From the NCBI RefSeq assembly GCF_025141935.1, contig NZ_CP081120.1:1240001-1304000 (forward strand): a stretch of 64,000 bases of DNA, in the 5' to 3' direction. A model generated the notes under the pieces. The model was not told the origin of the DNA. It made no database searches and saw only the letters and a program-made list of their open reading frames with translations. The position numbers were made by a program, and so were the translations under genes. Each line of letters opens with the position of its first letter. Position 1 is the first letter of the stretch. Shown piece after piece: positions 27,865-37,863 of the stretch. The DNA comes from Sulfitobacter sp. S190 (GTDB lineage Bacteria; Pseudomonadota; Alphaproteobacteria; Rhodobacterales; Rhodobacteraceae).

Positions 27865-28742
27865 TCCGACGCAAGACCGACGGTGGCCGGGCCGATCCCG
27901 CGCCCTCACGCTGGGCGTGGCGGCTGCAACGTCTGATGTTGACGCCCGGCGTGCGTTTGGGCCTGCGGGCAGGGGTGCCGTTTTGCGTCACCCTGCTGGC
28001 GGGGACCTTGTATCTGAGTGACGAGGCGCGGCGCGGCCACATCGAGCAGGTCGTCGCCGAAGCGCGTGCCAGCATCGAAACGCGGCCCGAATTCATGGTC
28101 AACCTGATGGCTATCGACGGCGCGCAGGGCGAACTTGCCACCTATATCCGGGATAGCCTGCCGCTGGACTTCCCGATCTCGAGCTTTGATCTGGATCTCG
28201 GGGCCATGCGCAAAACGGTCACAGAGATATCGGCGGTCAAATCGGCATCGGTGCGGATCAAGCCGGGCGGTGTCTTGCAGATTGACGTCACCCCCCGCAA
28301 GGCGGTGGCGCTGTGGCGCTCGGACGCCGGTTTGTCGCTTATTGACGCCGAAGGGTATTATATCGCCGCGGCCACCAGCCGGTTCGCGCGCCCCGATCTG
28401 CCGCTGATCGCGGGTGAGGGGGCGGACGGCCATGTCGCCGAGGCGATAGAGCTGATGCAGGCGGCCGCACCTCTGGGAGACCGGCTGCGCGGGTTGGTAC
28501 GGGTTGGCGCGCGGCGCTGGGACGTGGTGCTGGACCGCGACCAGCGCATTCTGCTGCCGCAGGCCGGTGCCTTGCGGGCACTGGAACGCGTGATTGCGCT
28601 GGAGGGTGCGCAAGACGTGCTGAGCCGCGATGTGGCGCGGGTCGACATGCGGCTGAACCATCGGCCAACAGTAAAAATGACAACAGAGGCCGCCGAAGAA
28701 TGGCAGGCCCAACAGGCAGCGTTTGGGACGGGTAATAGATGA
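27852..28742 (+). CDS. ftsQ: Cell division protein FtsQ
   Basis: A 296-residue bitopic division protein: a basic cytoplasmic N-terminus, one membrane helix (about residues 38-56), a POTRA-type segment with SSFDLDLGAMRKTVTEIS and VTPRKAVALWRS, then the FtsQ beta domain. FtsQ recruits FtsL/FtsB to the divisome. The ATG at 27852 lies inside the end of ddl (13-nt overlap), and the stop overlaps ftsA. FtsQ is weakly conserved, so position between ddl and ftsA supports the call. Confidence 0.93.
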   Translation: MRALIRRKTDGGRADPAPSRWAWRLQRLMLTPGVRLGLRAGVPFCVTLLAGTLYLSDEARRGHIEQVVAEARASIETRPEFMVNLMAIDGAQGELATYIRDSLPLDFPISSFDLDLGAMRKTVTEISAVKSASVRIKPGGVLQIDVTPRKAVALWRSDAGLSLIDAEGYYIAAATSRFARPDLPLIAGEGADGHVAEAIELMQAAAPLGDRLRGLVRVGARRWDVVLDRDQRILLPQAGALRALERVIALEGAQDVLSRDVARVDMRLNHRPTVKMTTEAAEEWQAQQAAFGTGNR

Positions 28743-30073
28743 TGGATTTGTACGACAGCCAGCGCACGATGCGCCATATGCGCAAACTGGCGATGCAGCG
28801 CGGCGTTGTGGCCATTCTGGATGTGGGCAGCTCGAAAATCGCGGCATTGGTGCTGCGCTTTGACGGGTCCGCGCGGCTGGAGGAAAGCGGCGAGATCGGG
28901 TCGCTGGCCGGGCAGTCGGGTTTTCGGGTCATTGGTGCCGCGACCACCCGTTCGCGCGGTGTGCGCTTTGGCGAGATCTGTGCGATGGGCGAAACGGAGC
29001 GGGCGATCCGCACCGCGTTACAGGCCGCACAGAAGATGGCCGGTATCCGTGTCGATCACGTGATTGCCTGTTTTGCGGGGGCGGAGCCGCGCAGCTACGG
29101 ACTGGATGCGAAAATCGCGCTGGAGGACCAGACGGTTTGCGAAGAGGACGTGGCGCGGGTGCTGTCTTCGTGCGATGTGCCGGAATACGGCGAGGGCCGC
29201 GAAGTGCTGCACGCGCAGCCGGTAAACTTCGCGCTGGATCACCGCAGCGGGCTGATCGATCCGCGCGGGCAGTTGGGCAACGAGCTGTCTGTCGACATGC
29301 ACATGCTGACGGTCGATGCGCTGGCGGTCCAGCATCTGGCCCATTGCATCAAGCGGTGCGATCTGGAACTGGCGGGCATCGCATCGTCGGCCTATGTGTC
29401 GGGGATTTCCAGCCTTGTCGAGGACGAACAGGAGCTGGGTGCGGCCTGCATCGATCTGGGGGGCGGCGCGACGGGCGTGTCGATCTTTATCAAAAAGCAC
29501 ATGATCTATGCCGACAGCATCCGCATGGGCGGCGATCATGTCACATCGGATATTTCGATGGGCCTGCAGGTGCCCACGGCAAACGCCGAGCGGATCAAGA
29601 CGTTCTATGGCGGGGTGCATGCGACCGGTATGGACGACCGCGAAACCATCGAGATTGGCGGAGAGACGGGTGACTACGAACACGACCGGCGCACGGCGAG
29701 CCGGGCCGAACTGATCGGCATCATGCGCCCGCGTGTCGAGGAAATCCTGGAAGAAGTGCGCGCGCGTCTCGACGCAGCGGGCTTTGACCATTTGCCGAGC
29801 CAGCAGATTGTGCTGACCGGTGGTGGCAGCCAGATCCCCGGACTTGACGGGCTGGCAAGCAAGATTTTGGGCCAGCAGGTCCGGCTGGGTCGACCCTTGC
29901 GGGTGCACGGCCTGCCGCAGGCCGCCACCGGCCCCGGTTTTTCCTCTGCAGTCGGGCTCGCGCTGTTTGCCGCACATCCGCAGGACGAGTGGTGGGACTT
30001 CGATATCCCCGCAGATAGGTACCCCGCACGATCGCTCAAACGGGCGGTGAAGTGGTTCAAGGACAATTGGTAA
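28739..30073 (+). CDS. ftsA: Cell division protein FtsA
   Basis: A 444-residue actin-like ATPase that tethers FtsZ to the membrane. VAILDVGSSKIAALVL (phosphate 1), IDLGGGATGVSIF (phosphate 2) and the adenosine motif VLTGGGSQIPGL are present, and the C-terminus (RAVKWFKDNW) forms the amphipathic membrane-targeting helix. The start at 28739 overlaps ftsQ by 4 nt; a second ATG follows directly. A 175-nt gap leads to ftsZ. Confidence 0.95.
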   Translation: MMDLYDSQRTMRHMRKLAMQRGVVAILDVGSSKIAALVLRFDGSARLEESGEIGSLAGQSGFRVIGAATTRSRGVRFGEICAMGETERAIRTALQAAQKMAGIRVDHVIACFAGAEPRSYGLDAKIALEDQTVCEEDVARVLSSCDVPEYGEGREVLHAQPVNFALDHRSGLIDPRGQLGNELSVDMHMLTVDALAVQHLAHCIKRCDLELAGIASSAYVSGISSLVEDEQELGAACIDLGGGATGVSIFIKKHMIYADSIRMGGDHVTSDISMGLQVPTANAERIKTFYGGVHATGMDDRETIEIGGETGDYEHDRRTASRAELIGIMRPRVEEILEEVRARLDAAGFDHLPSQQIVLTGGGSQIPGLDGLASKILGQQVRLGRPLRVHGLPQAATGPGFSSAVGLALFAAHPQDEWWDFDIPADRYPARSLKRAVKWFKDNW

Positions 30074-30087
30074 CCCCTATATAGGGG
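30074..30087. repeat. 14-bp palindrome in the ftsA-ftsZ gap
   Basis: CCCCTATATAGGGG is a perfect palindrome right after the ftsA stop. It may be an operator or a small hairpin; it lacks a T-run. The same 175-nt gap (30074-30248) holds a GATTC (GANTC, CcrM site) at 30108-30112 and is the likely site of an ftsZ-specific promoter. Confidence 0.4.
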
Positions 30088-30248
30088 GAACCGACCGATA
30101 TACGGCGGATTCCGGCAATATTTTGCCCAGATTTAGCGCCGATATGGCCTTTTTTACGTGACGACAGGCGCTATGGCGTCTAGAATTAACGAAATTTGGG
30201 ATAAAAACGACCCGCGCGGTGCGGGCAAGCAGAACAGGCGGATCCAAA

Positions 30249-31919
30249 ATGACTTTGAACCTTTCGATGCCCGGACAAGAAGAACTGAAACCGCGGATCA
30301 CCGTTTTCGGTGTGGGCGGGGCAGGCGGCAATGCCGTCAACAACATGATCGAGAAAGAGCTTGATGGTGTTGAGTTTGTTGTCGCAAACACCGACGCGCA
30401 GGCGCTGCAGCAGGCGAAGTCGGAAAACCGCGTGCAACTGGGCATCAAGGTGACCGAAGGTCTGGGTGCGGGGGCGCGTGCCACCGTGGGGGCCGCCGCC
30501 GCCGAAGAAAGCATCGAGCAGATCGTCGATCATCTGGCTGGCGCGCACATGTGCTTTATCACGGCCGGTATGGGCGGGGGCACCGGCACGGGTGCAGCGC
30601 CGATCATCGCGCAGGCCGCCCGCGAGTTGGGCGTTCTGACGGTCGGTGTTGTGACCAAACCCTTCCAGTTCGAAGGTGCCAAGCGGATGCGTCAGGCCGA
30701 GGACGGCGTTGATGCGCTGCAAAAGGTCGTCGATACGCTGATCATCATTCCCAACCAGAACCTGTTCCGTCTGGCCAACGAAAAGACGACCTTTACCGAG
30801 GCGTTTTCGATGGCCGATGACGTGCTGTACCAAGGTGTCAAAGGTGTGACCGACCTGATGGTCCGTCCCGGCTTGATCAACCTCGACTTTGCGGACGTAC
30901 GTGCCGTGATGGACGAGATGGGCAAGGCGATGATGGGCACCGGTGAGGCGGATGGCGAAGAGCGCGCAATTCAGGCCGCCGAGAAGGCCATCGCGAACCC
31001 GCTGCTGGACGAAATCAGCCTGCGCGGCGCGAAAGGCGTTCTGATCAACATCACCGGCGGTCACGATCTGACGCTGTTCGAGCTCGACGAAGCGGCAAAC
31101 CGTATCCGCGAAGAGGTCGACCCCGAAGCGAACATCATCGTCGGCTCCACGCTGGATACCGATATGGGTGGCACGATGCGTGTGAGCGTTGTGGCCACAG
31201 GGATTGACGCGCTGGACGTGCAGACCGATATGCCGGTGCCGCGCCGCTCCATGTCGAAGCCTTTGACGCAGGAAGTTGCCATCGAAGAGCCCGCGCCCGT
31301 CGCGGCCGCCACGCAGGTCGTGGCCGAGCAGCAGCCCGCACCCGTCGAGGAAGCACCCCAGCCGACATATGTCGAAGAGGTTGCCGAAGAGAGCCACGAC
31401 CAGCCGGACATGTTTGCAGAGCCCGCGCAGGAGCAGTACGAGGATGCGACTGACGATCTGCCGCCCCCCGCCTATGCCCAGGAGCCGCAGCAGTACGAGC
31501 CCCGCCGCGAACAGATCGAGGCCGAGCCGGAAACATTCGTTGCCCCCCGTGCACCGACGCCCGGCACACCGTCGCCTGAAGCGATGGCGCGCCTGCGTGC
31601 CGCAGCCCAGCGTGCCGCCCCTGCACAGCAGCCCGCCGCGCCAGCGCCTCAGCAGCAGCAGGCCCAGCAGCAGAACCCGCAGGCCGGGCAGGGTGCCGAG
31701 CGTCCGCGCTTTGGTATCAACTCGCTCATCAACCGCATGACCGGCACACAGGAAGGTGGCGCACCGCAGGACCGCGCCGCGGCCCCCAAACCCGCGCCAC
31801 GCCAGCAGCCCCCCATGCAGGCGCAGCAATCGGCGGCGGCGCCACAGCCCCGCGCGGAGCCCGATCCGGATCAGGAACGCATCGAAATTCCAGCGTTCCT
31901 GCGTCGTCAAGCAAACTAA
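30249..31919 (+). CDS. ftsZ: Cell division protein FtsZ
   Basis: A 556-residue tubulin-like GTPase that forms the Z ring. The GTP-binding motif GGGTGTG is at residues 109-115, with [14 protein letters not shown] at the N-terminus and the T7-loop region after residue 200. The GTPase core ends near residue 320. A long Ala/Pro/Gln/Glu-rich disordered linker (about 220 residues) follows, ending in the conserved C-terminal peptide EIPAFLRRQ that binds FtsA. Such long linkers are known in alphaproteobacteria. The ATG at 30249 (MTLNLSMPG) is preferred to one 30 nt upstream. It is the last gene before a terminator. Confidence 0.97.
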   Translation: MTLNLSMPGQEELKPRITVFGVGGAGGNAVNNMIEKELDGVEFVVANTDAQALQQAKSENRVQLGIKVTEGLGAGARATVGAAAAEESIEQIVDHLAGAHMCFITAGMGGGTGTGAAPIIAQAARELGVLTVGVVTKPFQFEGAKRMRQAEDGVDALQKVVDTLIIIPNQNLFRLANEKTTFTEAFSMADDVLYQGVKGVTDLMVRPGLINLDFADVRAVMDEMGKAMMGTGEADGEERAIQAAEKAIANPLLDEISLRGAKGVLINITGGHDLTLFELDEAANRIREEVDPEANIIVGSTLDTDMGGTMRVSVVATGIDALDVQTDMPVPRRSMSKPLTQEVAIEEPAPVAAATQVVAEQQPAPVEEAPQPTYVEEVAEESHDQPDMFAEPAQEQYEDATDDLPPPAYAQEPQQYEPRREQIEAEPETFVAPRAPTPGTPSPEAMARLRAAAQRAAPAQQPAAPAPQQQQAQQQNPQAGQGAERPRFGINSLINRMTGTQEGGAPQDRAAAPKPAPRQQPPMQAQQSAAAPQPRAEPDPDQERIEIPAFLRRQAN

Positions 31920-31941
31920 TTCACGTCAGATCGTGAGAATG

Positions 31942-31967
31942 AGGGCTGCCTTTGGGCGGCCCTTTTT
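31942..31967 (+). terminator. Rho-independent terminator of ftsZ
   Basis: AGGGCTGCC (31942-31950) pairs with GGCGGCCCT (31955-31963) with one G-T pair and a TTTG loop, followed by TTTTT. It lies 22 nt after the ftsZ stop and should end the dcw operon. Confidence 0.85.
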
Positions 31968-32126
31968 CGTTTCAAAACATCGACTTGGGGGTAGGGCGGC
32001 CAAATAGCGCCATTTTGTGACAGTGATGTTTCAGACGGTTGCAAACTGTGTGTTGAGAGAATGGACCCACTTCCTTAGCTAGGGGTTAAGCAAGTGACAT
32101 CCGTGTCTCTATAAGGAAAAACAGTC

Positions 32127-33050
32127 GTGCAGATGACCGTCAAAACACCAGTTCGATTCTCCGGCACAGGCCTGCATTCCGGCAAGCCTGCGACCGTGAC
32201 CATCCTTCCGGCTGGCCTGCACCACGGTATCTGGTTCAAGCGGACCGACAAGGATCTGGGCGACCGGATGATCCCGGCACGGTGGGATGCGGTGAACCGT
32301 TCGCCCCTGTGCACAAAGCTGGAAAATGCGGCCGGTCTGCAGGTGTCGACCGTCGAACATCTGATGGCCGCGCTTGCGGGCTGTGGCATCCACAATGCGT
32401 TGGTTGAAATCGACGGCCCGGAAGTACCGATCCTCGATGGGTCTTCGGCGCCTTTCGTGCGCGGCATCATGCAGCGCGGCGTGCAGGTGCAAGCGGCCCC
32501 GATCATGGCGCTCGAAGTGCTCAAGGACGTCACGGTGCAGGACGGCGACGCACGCGCGACGCTGTCGCCTTCGGACACGCTGCGCATTGATTTCGAGATC
32601 GATTTCGAAGACGCGGCCATCGGCCATCAGCGCAAGTCGCTGGTGATGAACAACGGTCGCTTTGCCCGCGAGCTGTGCGACAGCCGGACATTCTGCCGTC
32701 AGGCGGATGTGGATGCGATGCAGGCCAACGGTCTCGCACTCGGCGGTGCTGCGGGCGAGAACGCGGTTGTGTTCGACGGTGACGATGTGGTCAGCCCGGG
32801 CGGTTTGCGCCACGGTGACGAGCCCGTGCGTCACAAGATGCTGGACGCGCTGGGTGATCTGGCGCTGGCAGGGGCACCGATCCTTGGCCAGTACACCGGT
32901 GTACGCGCCGGCCACAGCCTGACGAACACCCTGCTGCGCGCCCTGTTTGCCGATCCCGATGCGTACCGTCTGGTGGAATGTGATGCGGCGATGGCGGCCC
33001 GTTTGCCCGGTGCCGGTCTGGTCTGGGACGAAATCCCCGCGGTTGCGTAA
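32127..33050 (+). CDS. lpxC: UDP-3-O-acyl-N-acetylglucosamine deacetylase LpxC
   Basis: A 307-residue zinc amidase carrying out the committed step of lipid A synthesis. Zinc ligands match the family: H78 in TVEHLMAAL, and H236 and D240 in HKMLD; GTGLHSG near the N-terminus is the substrate-side signature. I use GTG 32127 because AAGGA lies nine bases upstream; the ATG at 32133 would be 15 bases away. It has its own promoter region after the ftsZ terminator (31970-32126). Confidence 0.95.
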   Translation: MQMTVKTPVRFSGTGLHSGKPATVTILPAGLHHGIWFKRTDKDLGDRMIPARWDAVNRSPLCTKLENAAGLQVSTVEHLMAALAGCGIHNALVEIDGPEVPILDGSSAPFVRGIMQRGVQVQAAPIMALEVLKDVTVQDGDARATLSPSDTLRIDFEIDFEDAAIGHQRKSLVMNNGRFARELCDSRTFCRQADVDAMQANGLALGGAAGENAVVFDGDDVVSPGGLRHGDEPVRHKMLDALGDLALAGAPILGQYTGVRAGHSLTNTLLRALFADPDAYRLVECDAAMAARLPGAGLVWDEIPAVA

Positions 33051-33210
33051 GCGCCGTGCCGGGGCGCTGCCCGACGCGAAAACCTCACTTTGGTCACGGA
33101 ATGTCGCGTTACGTTCATTGTGCATTTTGCACCGGAAAACTTTGTGTTAGTTACGCACCAAGCGGGGCGTTCGCGCCCCCGTTGGTTGTGAGAGAACGAG
33201 GGTAAAAGGG

Positions 33211-34080
33211 ATGGGATTTCGCAGGTCGGCGGCACGTCTTTCCGGTGCGATGCTGGTCGCGGCAGCGCTGGCCGCGTGCAACGGTGACAACGCGGGCCGC
33301 TTTACGGGCAGCGTTTTCAATCCCGAAGAAATCCCTCTCGAAAGCTACACTCCCGAACAGATTTTCGAGCGGGGCGAGTTCGAGTTGAACCGCCGCCGGC
33401 CCGATCAGGGCGCGTTCTATTTCTCCGAGATCGAGCGGCTGTATCCCTATTCCGAATGGGCCAAGCGGGCGCTGATCATGCAGGCGTTTGCCTACCACCG
33501 CGATCAGGATTATCCCAACAGCCGGTCCGCGGCGCAGCGGTTTATCGATTTTTACCCGGATGATGACGATGCGGCCTATGCGGCCTATTTGCTGGCGCTG
33601 AGCTATTATGACCAGATTGACGATGTCGGTCGGGATCAGGGTTTGACGTTTCAGGCCCTGCAGGCGCTGCGGGCCGTGATCGAGCGGTATCCAGATAGCG
33701 ATTATGCCCGCACGTCGGTGCTGAAATTCGATCTGGCGTTTGACCATCTGGCGGCCAAGGAAATGGAAATCGGGCGCTACTACCTCAAGCGGGGCCATTA
33801 CACCGCCGCGATCAACCGGTTCCGCGTGGTGGTCGAGGATTTCCAGACCACCAGCCATACTGCAGAGGCGCTGCACCGTCTGGTGGAAAGCTATCTCAGC
33901 CTCGGGTTGACGGATGAGGCGCAGACCGCCGGGGCCATTCTGGGCTTCAACTACCAGTCGACCGAATGGTATGACGACAGTTACAAGTTGCTGACCGGCC
34001 GGGGGCTGGAGCTGAAGTCCTTCGGGGACAACTGGCTGTCCGCGATCTACCGCCAGACGATCAGGGGTCAATGGATCTAG
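33211..34080 (+). CDS. bamD: Outer-membrane assembly lipoprotein BamD
   Basis: A 289-residue lipoprotein with a lipobox LAAC, acylated cysteine C23. The mature part is made of TPR-like helices starting with YTPEQIFERGEFELNRR and including YPYSEWAKRALIMQAFAYH, the BamD (ComL/YfiO) pattern. BamD is an essential part of the BAM complex inserting outer-membrane proteins. It lies between lpxC and recN, a common alphaproteobacterial order. The 160-nt gap upstream (33051-33210) has no gene and probably carries a promoter. Confidence 0.93.
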   Translation: MGFRRSAARLSGAMLVAAALAACNGDNAGRFTGSVFNPEEIPLESYTPEQIFERGEFELNRRRPDQGAFYFSEIERLYPYSEWAKRALIMQAFAYHRDQDYPNSRSAAQRFIDFYPDDDDAAYAAYLLALSYYDQIDDVGRDQGLTFQALQALRAVIERYPDSDYARTSVLKFDLAFDHLAAKEMEIGRYYLKRGHYTAAINRFRVVVEDFQTTSHTAEALHRLVESYLSLGLTDEAQTAGAILGFNYQSTEWYDDSYKLLTGRGLELKSFGDNWLSAIYRQTIRGQWI

Positions 34081-34115
34081 GAACGGTGGGGGACACCCCG
34101 CTTTAAGGGATTGCG

Positions 34116-35765
34116 ATGCTGCGCGGGTTGGACATTTCCGACATGCTGATCATTGAGCGGTTGGAACTCGCGTTCCAGCCGGGGCTTAACGTGCTTACCG
34201 GTGAAACCGGCGCGGGCAAATCGATCCTGCTCGATAGTCTGGGGTTTGTGCTGGGCTGGCGCGGGCGGGCGGATCTGGTGCGTCAGGGGGCGGCCCAAGG
34301 TGAGGTGACCGCGTGGTTCGACCTGCCCGAAAACCATCCGGCCCATGCCGTGTTGCAGGATGCGGGGCTGCCCGATGGCGACGAACTGATCCTGCGCCGG
34401 ATAAATACCGCGGACGGGCGCAAGACGGCGTGGGTCAACGATCGGCGCTGTTCGGGTGATGTGCTGCGCCAGTTGTCCGAGACGCTTGTGGAACTGCACG
34501 GCCAGCACGACGACCGTGGGCTGCTCAATCCGCGCGGCCACCGTGCCATACTGGATGAGTTTGCGGGCCTCGATGCCGCGCGGGCCAAGGTGCGCAAGGC
34601 ATGGAGTGACATGGCCCGCGCACGCAAGGCGGCGGAAGCAGCGGCCAAGGCGCAGGACGAGATCCGCGCAGAAGAGGAATTCCTGCGCTATGCGGTGGCG
34701 GAGCTGGACAAGCTGGACCCGCAGGAGGGTGAGGAAGCCACGCTCGACACCCAGCGCCGCAGGATGCAGTCCGCAGAGAAAATCCGCGCCGACGTTGTCA
34801 ATGCCTATGAGGCAATGGGTCAAAGCGGTGCGGAATCGCTGCTGGCCGATGCGACGCGGTGGCTTGATGGTGCGGCGGACCGCGCCGATGGCAGTCTTGA
34901 GGAGCCAATGGCCGCCCTGAACCGCGCCATGATCGAATTGGACAGCGCGATGGAAGGCGTTGTCGGCGCGATCGAGGCGATGTCGTTCGACGAGCGGGAA
35001 CTGGAAGAAACCGAGGAGCGGCTTTTCGCGATCCGCGGATTGGCCCGAAAGCACGATGTGATGCCCGACACGCTTGCCGGATTTGCCGATACATTGCGTG
35101 CAAAGCTCGGCGCGCTGGACGCGGGCGAGGCGGAGGCCGCGCGGCTGGCCGAGGCGGTGCGCGAGGCACAGGCGGCCTATGACGAAGCGGCGGCGGCACT
35201 GACCGCGGGCAGGGAAAAGGCGGCCCGCAAGCTCGACAAGGCGGTGAGCGCGGAGCTTGCCCCGCTGAAGATGGAGCGTGCCGTTTTCGCGACACAGATT
35301 TCGCCGGAAACACCCGGACCCGATGGCAAGGACGCCGTATCCTTCACCGTGGCGACCAACCCCGGCGCGCCTGCCGGACCGCTCAACAAGATCGCCTCCG
35401 GCGGCGAATTGAGCCGCTTTCTGCTGGCCTTGAAGGTTTGCCTGACGAAGGATCAGACCGGTCTGACGCTGATTTTCGACGAAATCGACCGCGGCGTCGG
35501 CGGGGCCACTGCGGATGCGGTGGGCCGCAGGCTGGCCTCGATTGCGGCACGCGGTCAGGTTCTTGTCGTGACACACTCGCCGCAGGTGGCCGCTCTGGGC
35601 GCCCATCACTGGCGGGTCGAGAAATCGGTGGCAAAGGGCATGACCACCACCAATGTCGTGCCATTGGCCCCCGACGAGCGGGTCGACGAGGTGGCCCGCA
35701 TGGTCGCCGGCGATACGATCACTGATGCCGCGCGGGATGCCGCGCGCGCCCTGCTGAGCGCCTGA
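34116..35765 (+). CDS. recN: DNA repair protein RecN
   Basis: A 549-residue SMC-like ATPase used in double-strand-break repair. The Walker A motif GETGAGKS is near residue 29, the long middle section is alanine- and glutamate-rich coiled coil, and the C-terminal ABC signature SGGELSRFLLALK and Walker B LIFDEIDRGVGG complete the head. Length fits the family. It starts 35 nt after bamD, so the two are probably co-transcribed. Confidence 0.95.
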   Translation: MLRGLDISDMLIIERLELAFQPGLNVLTGETGAGKSILLDSLGFVLGWRGRADLVRQGAAQGEVTAWFDLPENHPAHAVLQDAGLPDGDELILRRINTADGRKTAWVNDRRCSGDVLRQLSETLVELHGQHDDRGLLNPRGHRAILDEFAGLDAARAKVRKAWSDMARARKAAEAAAKAQDEIRAEEEFLRYAVAELDKLDPQEGEEATLDTQRRRMQSAEKIRADVVNAYEAMGQSGAESLLADATRWLDGAADRADGSLEEPMAALNRAMIELDSAMEGVVGAIEAMSFDERELEETEERLFAIRGLARKHDVMPDTLAGFADTLRAKLGALDAGEAEAARLAEAVREAQAAYDEAAAALTAGREKAARKLDKAVSAELAPLKMERAVFATQISPETPGPDGKDAVSFTVATNPGAPAGPLNKIASGGELSRFLLALKVCLTKDQTGLTLIFDEIDRGVGGATADAVGRRLASIAARGQVLVVTHSPQVAALGAHHWRVEKSVAKGMTTTNVVPLAPDERVDEVARMVAGDTITDAARDAARALLSA

Positions 35766-35804
35766 GCGGGCGGGGGTGAGCCGGATGCGTGATACGGTGA
35801 CCCT

Positions 35805-37493
35805 ATGACCGCGCCGCGCAAATCCTTTCTGTCGCAACAGATGACAATGGCCGTCACCAGCTGCAAAGACGGTTGGGCCGTGTTGCGCCACAAGGGGCCG
35901 AGCAAGGTGACCTTCTGGTTCATCGCCTTGGTGATCGGCATCGCGGCGGGGTTCGCGGCACTTTTTTTCCGCAAGGGTATCAACGCGCTACAGGCGTTTC
36001 TTTACGGAACGGATGATGTGCAGTTCCTGCATACGTTCATTTCGGGACTGGAGTGGTATTACATCGTTCTCATCCCTACCTGCGGCGGTCTGGTCAGCGG
36101 GTTGATCCTGCATCACTTTACCAAAGACGCGCGGGCACGGTCGGTGGCGGATGTCATCGTCGGCTCGGCCCTGCACGACGGTCGGGTCGAAACCCGCGCC
36201 GGTCTGGCTTCGGCACTGGCGTCGCTGGTCACGCTATCGACCGGCGGGTCCTCGGGCCGCGAGGGGCCGGTTGTGCATCTGGCCGCCGTGATCACCACCT
36301 GGGTGAACCGCCGGATCAATGCCGACGGGATCACGGGCCGCGATCTGCTCGGCTGTGCTGTTGCGGCCGCGGTGTCCGCGAGTTTCAACGCCCCCATCGC
36401 CGGGGCGCTCTTCGCGCTTGAAGTGGTGCTGCGCCATTTCGCCGTGCATGCCTTTGCGCCCATCGTGATCGCGTCGGTTGCCGGAACGGTCATCAATCGG
36501 CTGGAATTTGGCGGGGTGACCGAATTCAAATTGCCCACCACCGGCGAGCTGCAATTCTACGTCGAGCTGCCTGCCTTTTTGTTGCTGGGGCTGACGTGTG
36601 GGTTCATCGCCGTGACCCTGATGCGGGCGATTTTCTGGGCCGAGGATATCGGCAATGCGATCCAGTCGCGCACGCGGCTGCCCCGCTGGTTGCGCCCCAT
36701 GGTGGCAGGAGCGGCGTTGGGCGTTCTGGCGCTGTGGTTTCCGCATATCATCGGCGTAGGCTACGAGACGACATCGCTGGCGCTGACCGGAGAGTTGATG
36801 TTGCACGAGGCGGTTGTGTTCGCGATCCTCAAGGTCATTGCGGTGGCCATCACACTGGGCGGCAGGATGGGGGGCGGGGTGTTTTCGCCCTCTCTGATGC
36901 TCGGGGCGCTCAGCGGGCTGGCCTTCGGGTTGATTGCCACGGGCATTTTCCCCGATGTGTCCGGCTCGACCTCGCTATACGCGCTGGCGGGCATGGGGGC
37001 CGTGGCCGCGGCGGTGTTGGGCGCGCCGATTTCTACAACGCTGATCGTGTTCGAATTGACCGGGGACTGGCAGACCGGTCTGGCCGTTATGGTGGCCGTC
37101 AGCATGTCAACGGCGATTGCCAGCCGTGCGGTCGACCACAGTTTCTTCCTCACCCAGATTGAACGGCGGGGCATCCATCTGGCGGCGGGGCCGCAGGCCT
37201 ATCTGTTGTCGATGTTCACCGCCGCCAAAACCATGCGCTCGCCGGACCACCCCCGTGCCGCCGACGAAGAGCGGTGTTGGGACATGATCGGCGCGGGGGT
37301 TTACGTGGACGGGGCTGCAACGCTCGAAGCGGCGATGCCGATATTCGAGCAGTCGGGCGCGAATTTCGTGCCGGTTGTCACGTTGTCATCGGATGCCTCG
37401 CCGCCCGAGCTTTTGGGGGCGCTTTTCCACGTTGACGCGCTGCGGGCCTACAACAGGGCATTGGCCGCAACAGCGGCCGAAGAGCATTCCTAG
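35805..37493 (+). CDS. ClC-family chloride channel/antiporter
   Basis: A 562-residue membrane protein of the ClC family, which conduct chloride or exchange chloride for protons. The selectivity motif GSSGREGPV (with the gating glutamate), and GGRMGGGVFSPSLMLGA are present, along with roughly a dozen membrane helices between residues 35 and 440. The C-terminal 110 residues are cytoplasmic and may be a degenerate CBS-like region. The gating Glu is compatible with either a channel or an antiporter. Its stop overlaps that of the convergent DUF427 gene by 4 nt. Confidence 0.88.
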   Translation: MTAPRKSFLSQQMTMAVTSCKDGWAVLRHKGPSKVTFWFIALVIGIAAGFAALFFRKGINALQAFLYGTDDVQFLHTFISGLEWYYIVLIPTCGGLVSGLILHHFTKDARARSVADVIVGSALHDGRVETRAGLASALASLVTLSTGGSSGREGPVVHLAAVITTWVNRRINADGITGRDLLGCAVAAAVSASFNAPIAGALFALEVVLRHFAVHAFAPIVIASVAGTVINRLEFGGVTEFKLPTTGELQFYVELPAFLLLGLTCGFIAVTLMRAIFWAEDIGNAIQSRTRLPRWLRPMVAGAALGVLALWFPHIIGVGYETTSLALTGELMLHEAVVFAILKVIAVAITLGGRMGGGVFSPSLMLGALSGLAFGLIATGIFPDVSGSTSLYALAGMGAVAAAVLGAPISTTLIVFELTGDWQTGLAVMVAVSMSTAIASRAVDHSFFLTQIERRGIHLAAGPQAYLLSMFTAAKTMRSPDHPRAADEERCWDMIGAGVYVDGAATLEAAMPIFEQSGANFVPVVTLSSDASPPELLGALFHVDALRAYNRALAATAAEEHS

Positions 37494-37834
37494 ATCTTCT
37501 CGACGGCGATTTCATCGCGGGGATAGAAGGCCAGATGGTCCTTTATTTCGGCGACCGCCTCTTTGGGGGCTTCATAGCTCCAGACGGCATTGTCCAGCGT
37601 GCGGCTTTTGGTGACGACCGAGAAATAGGAGGCGTCGCCCTTGTGCGGGCAATGCGTCGTCTTGTCCGTCGCATCCAGAAACGCCATCGCAATGTCGCCA
37701 CGCGGGAAATAGATCACCGGTGGGTAGTCACCCTCGACCAGCTCCAGCGCGTTGTCGCTTTCGCCCAGAACAGCGCCGCCCGCCCGCACTGTCCACGTGC
37801 CCGCTGCTTTCTGAATGGTGATATGTGATGCCAT
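37490..37834 (-). CDS. DUF427 family protein
   Basis: A 114-residue cytoplasmic protein. VIYFPRGDIAMAFL, THCPHKGDASYFS and NAVWSYEAP are the conserved DUF427 blocks. The structure is a small beta-barrel of unknown function. The start at 37834 (MASHITIQKA) is chosen over an upstream in-frame one (37894) whose extension is Cys/Arg-rich and unconserved. It lies 29 nt after the aminopeptidase gene on the same strand, so co-transcription is likely. Confidence 0.85.
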   Translation of the reverse strand: MASHITIQKAAGTWTVRAGGAVLGESDNALELVEGDYPPVIYFPRGDIAMAFLDATDKTTHCPHKGDASYFSVVTKSRTLDNAVWSYEAPKEAVAEIKDHLAFYPRDEIAVEKI

Positions 37835-37863
37835 TTGTGTATCCCTCCCCGTCGCGCGCGCGC

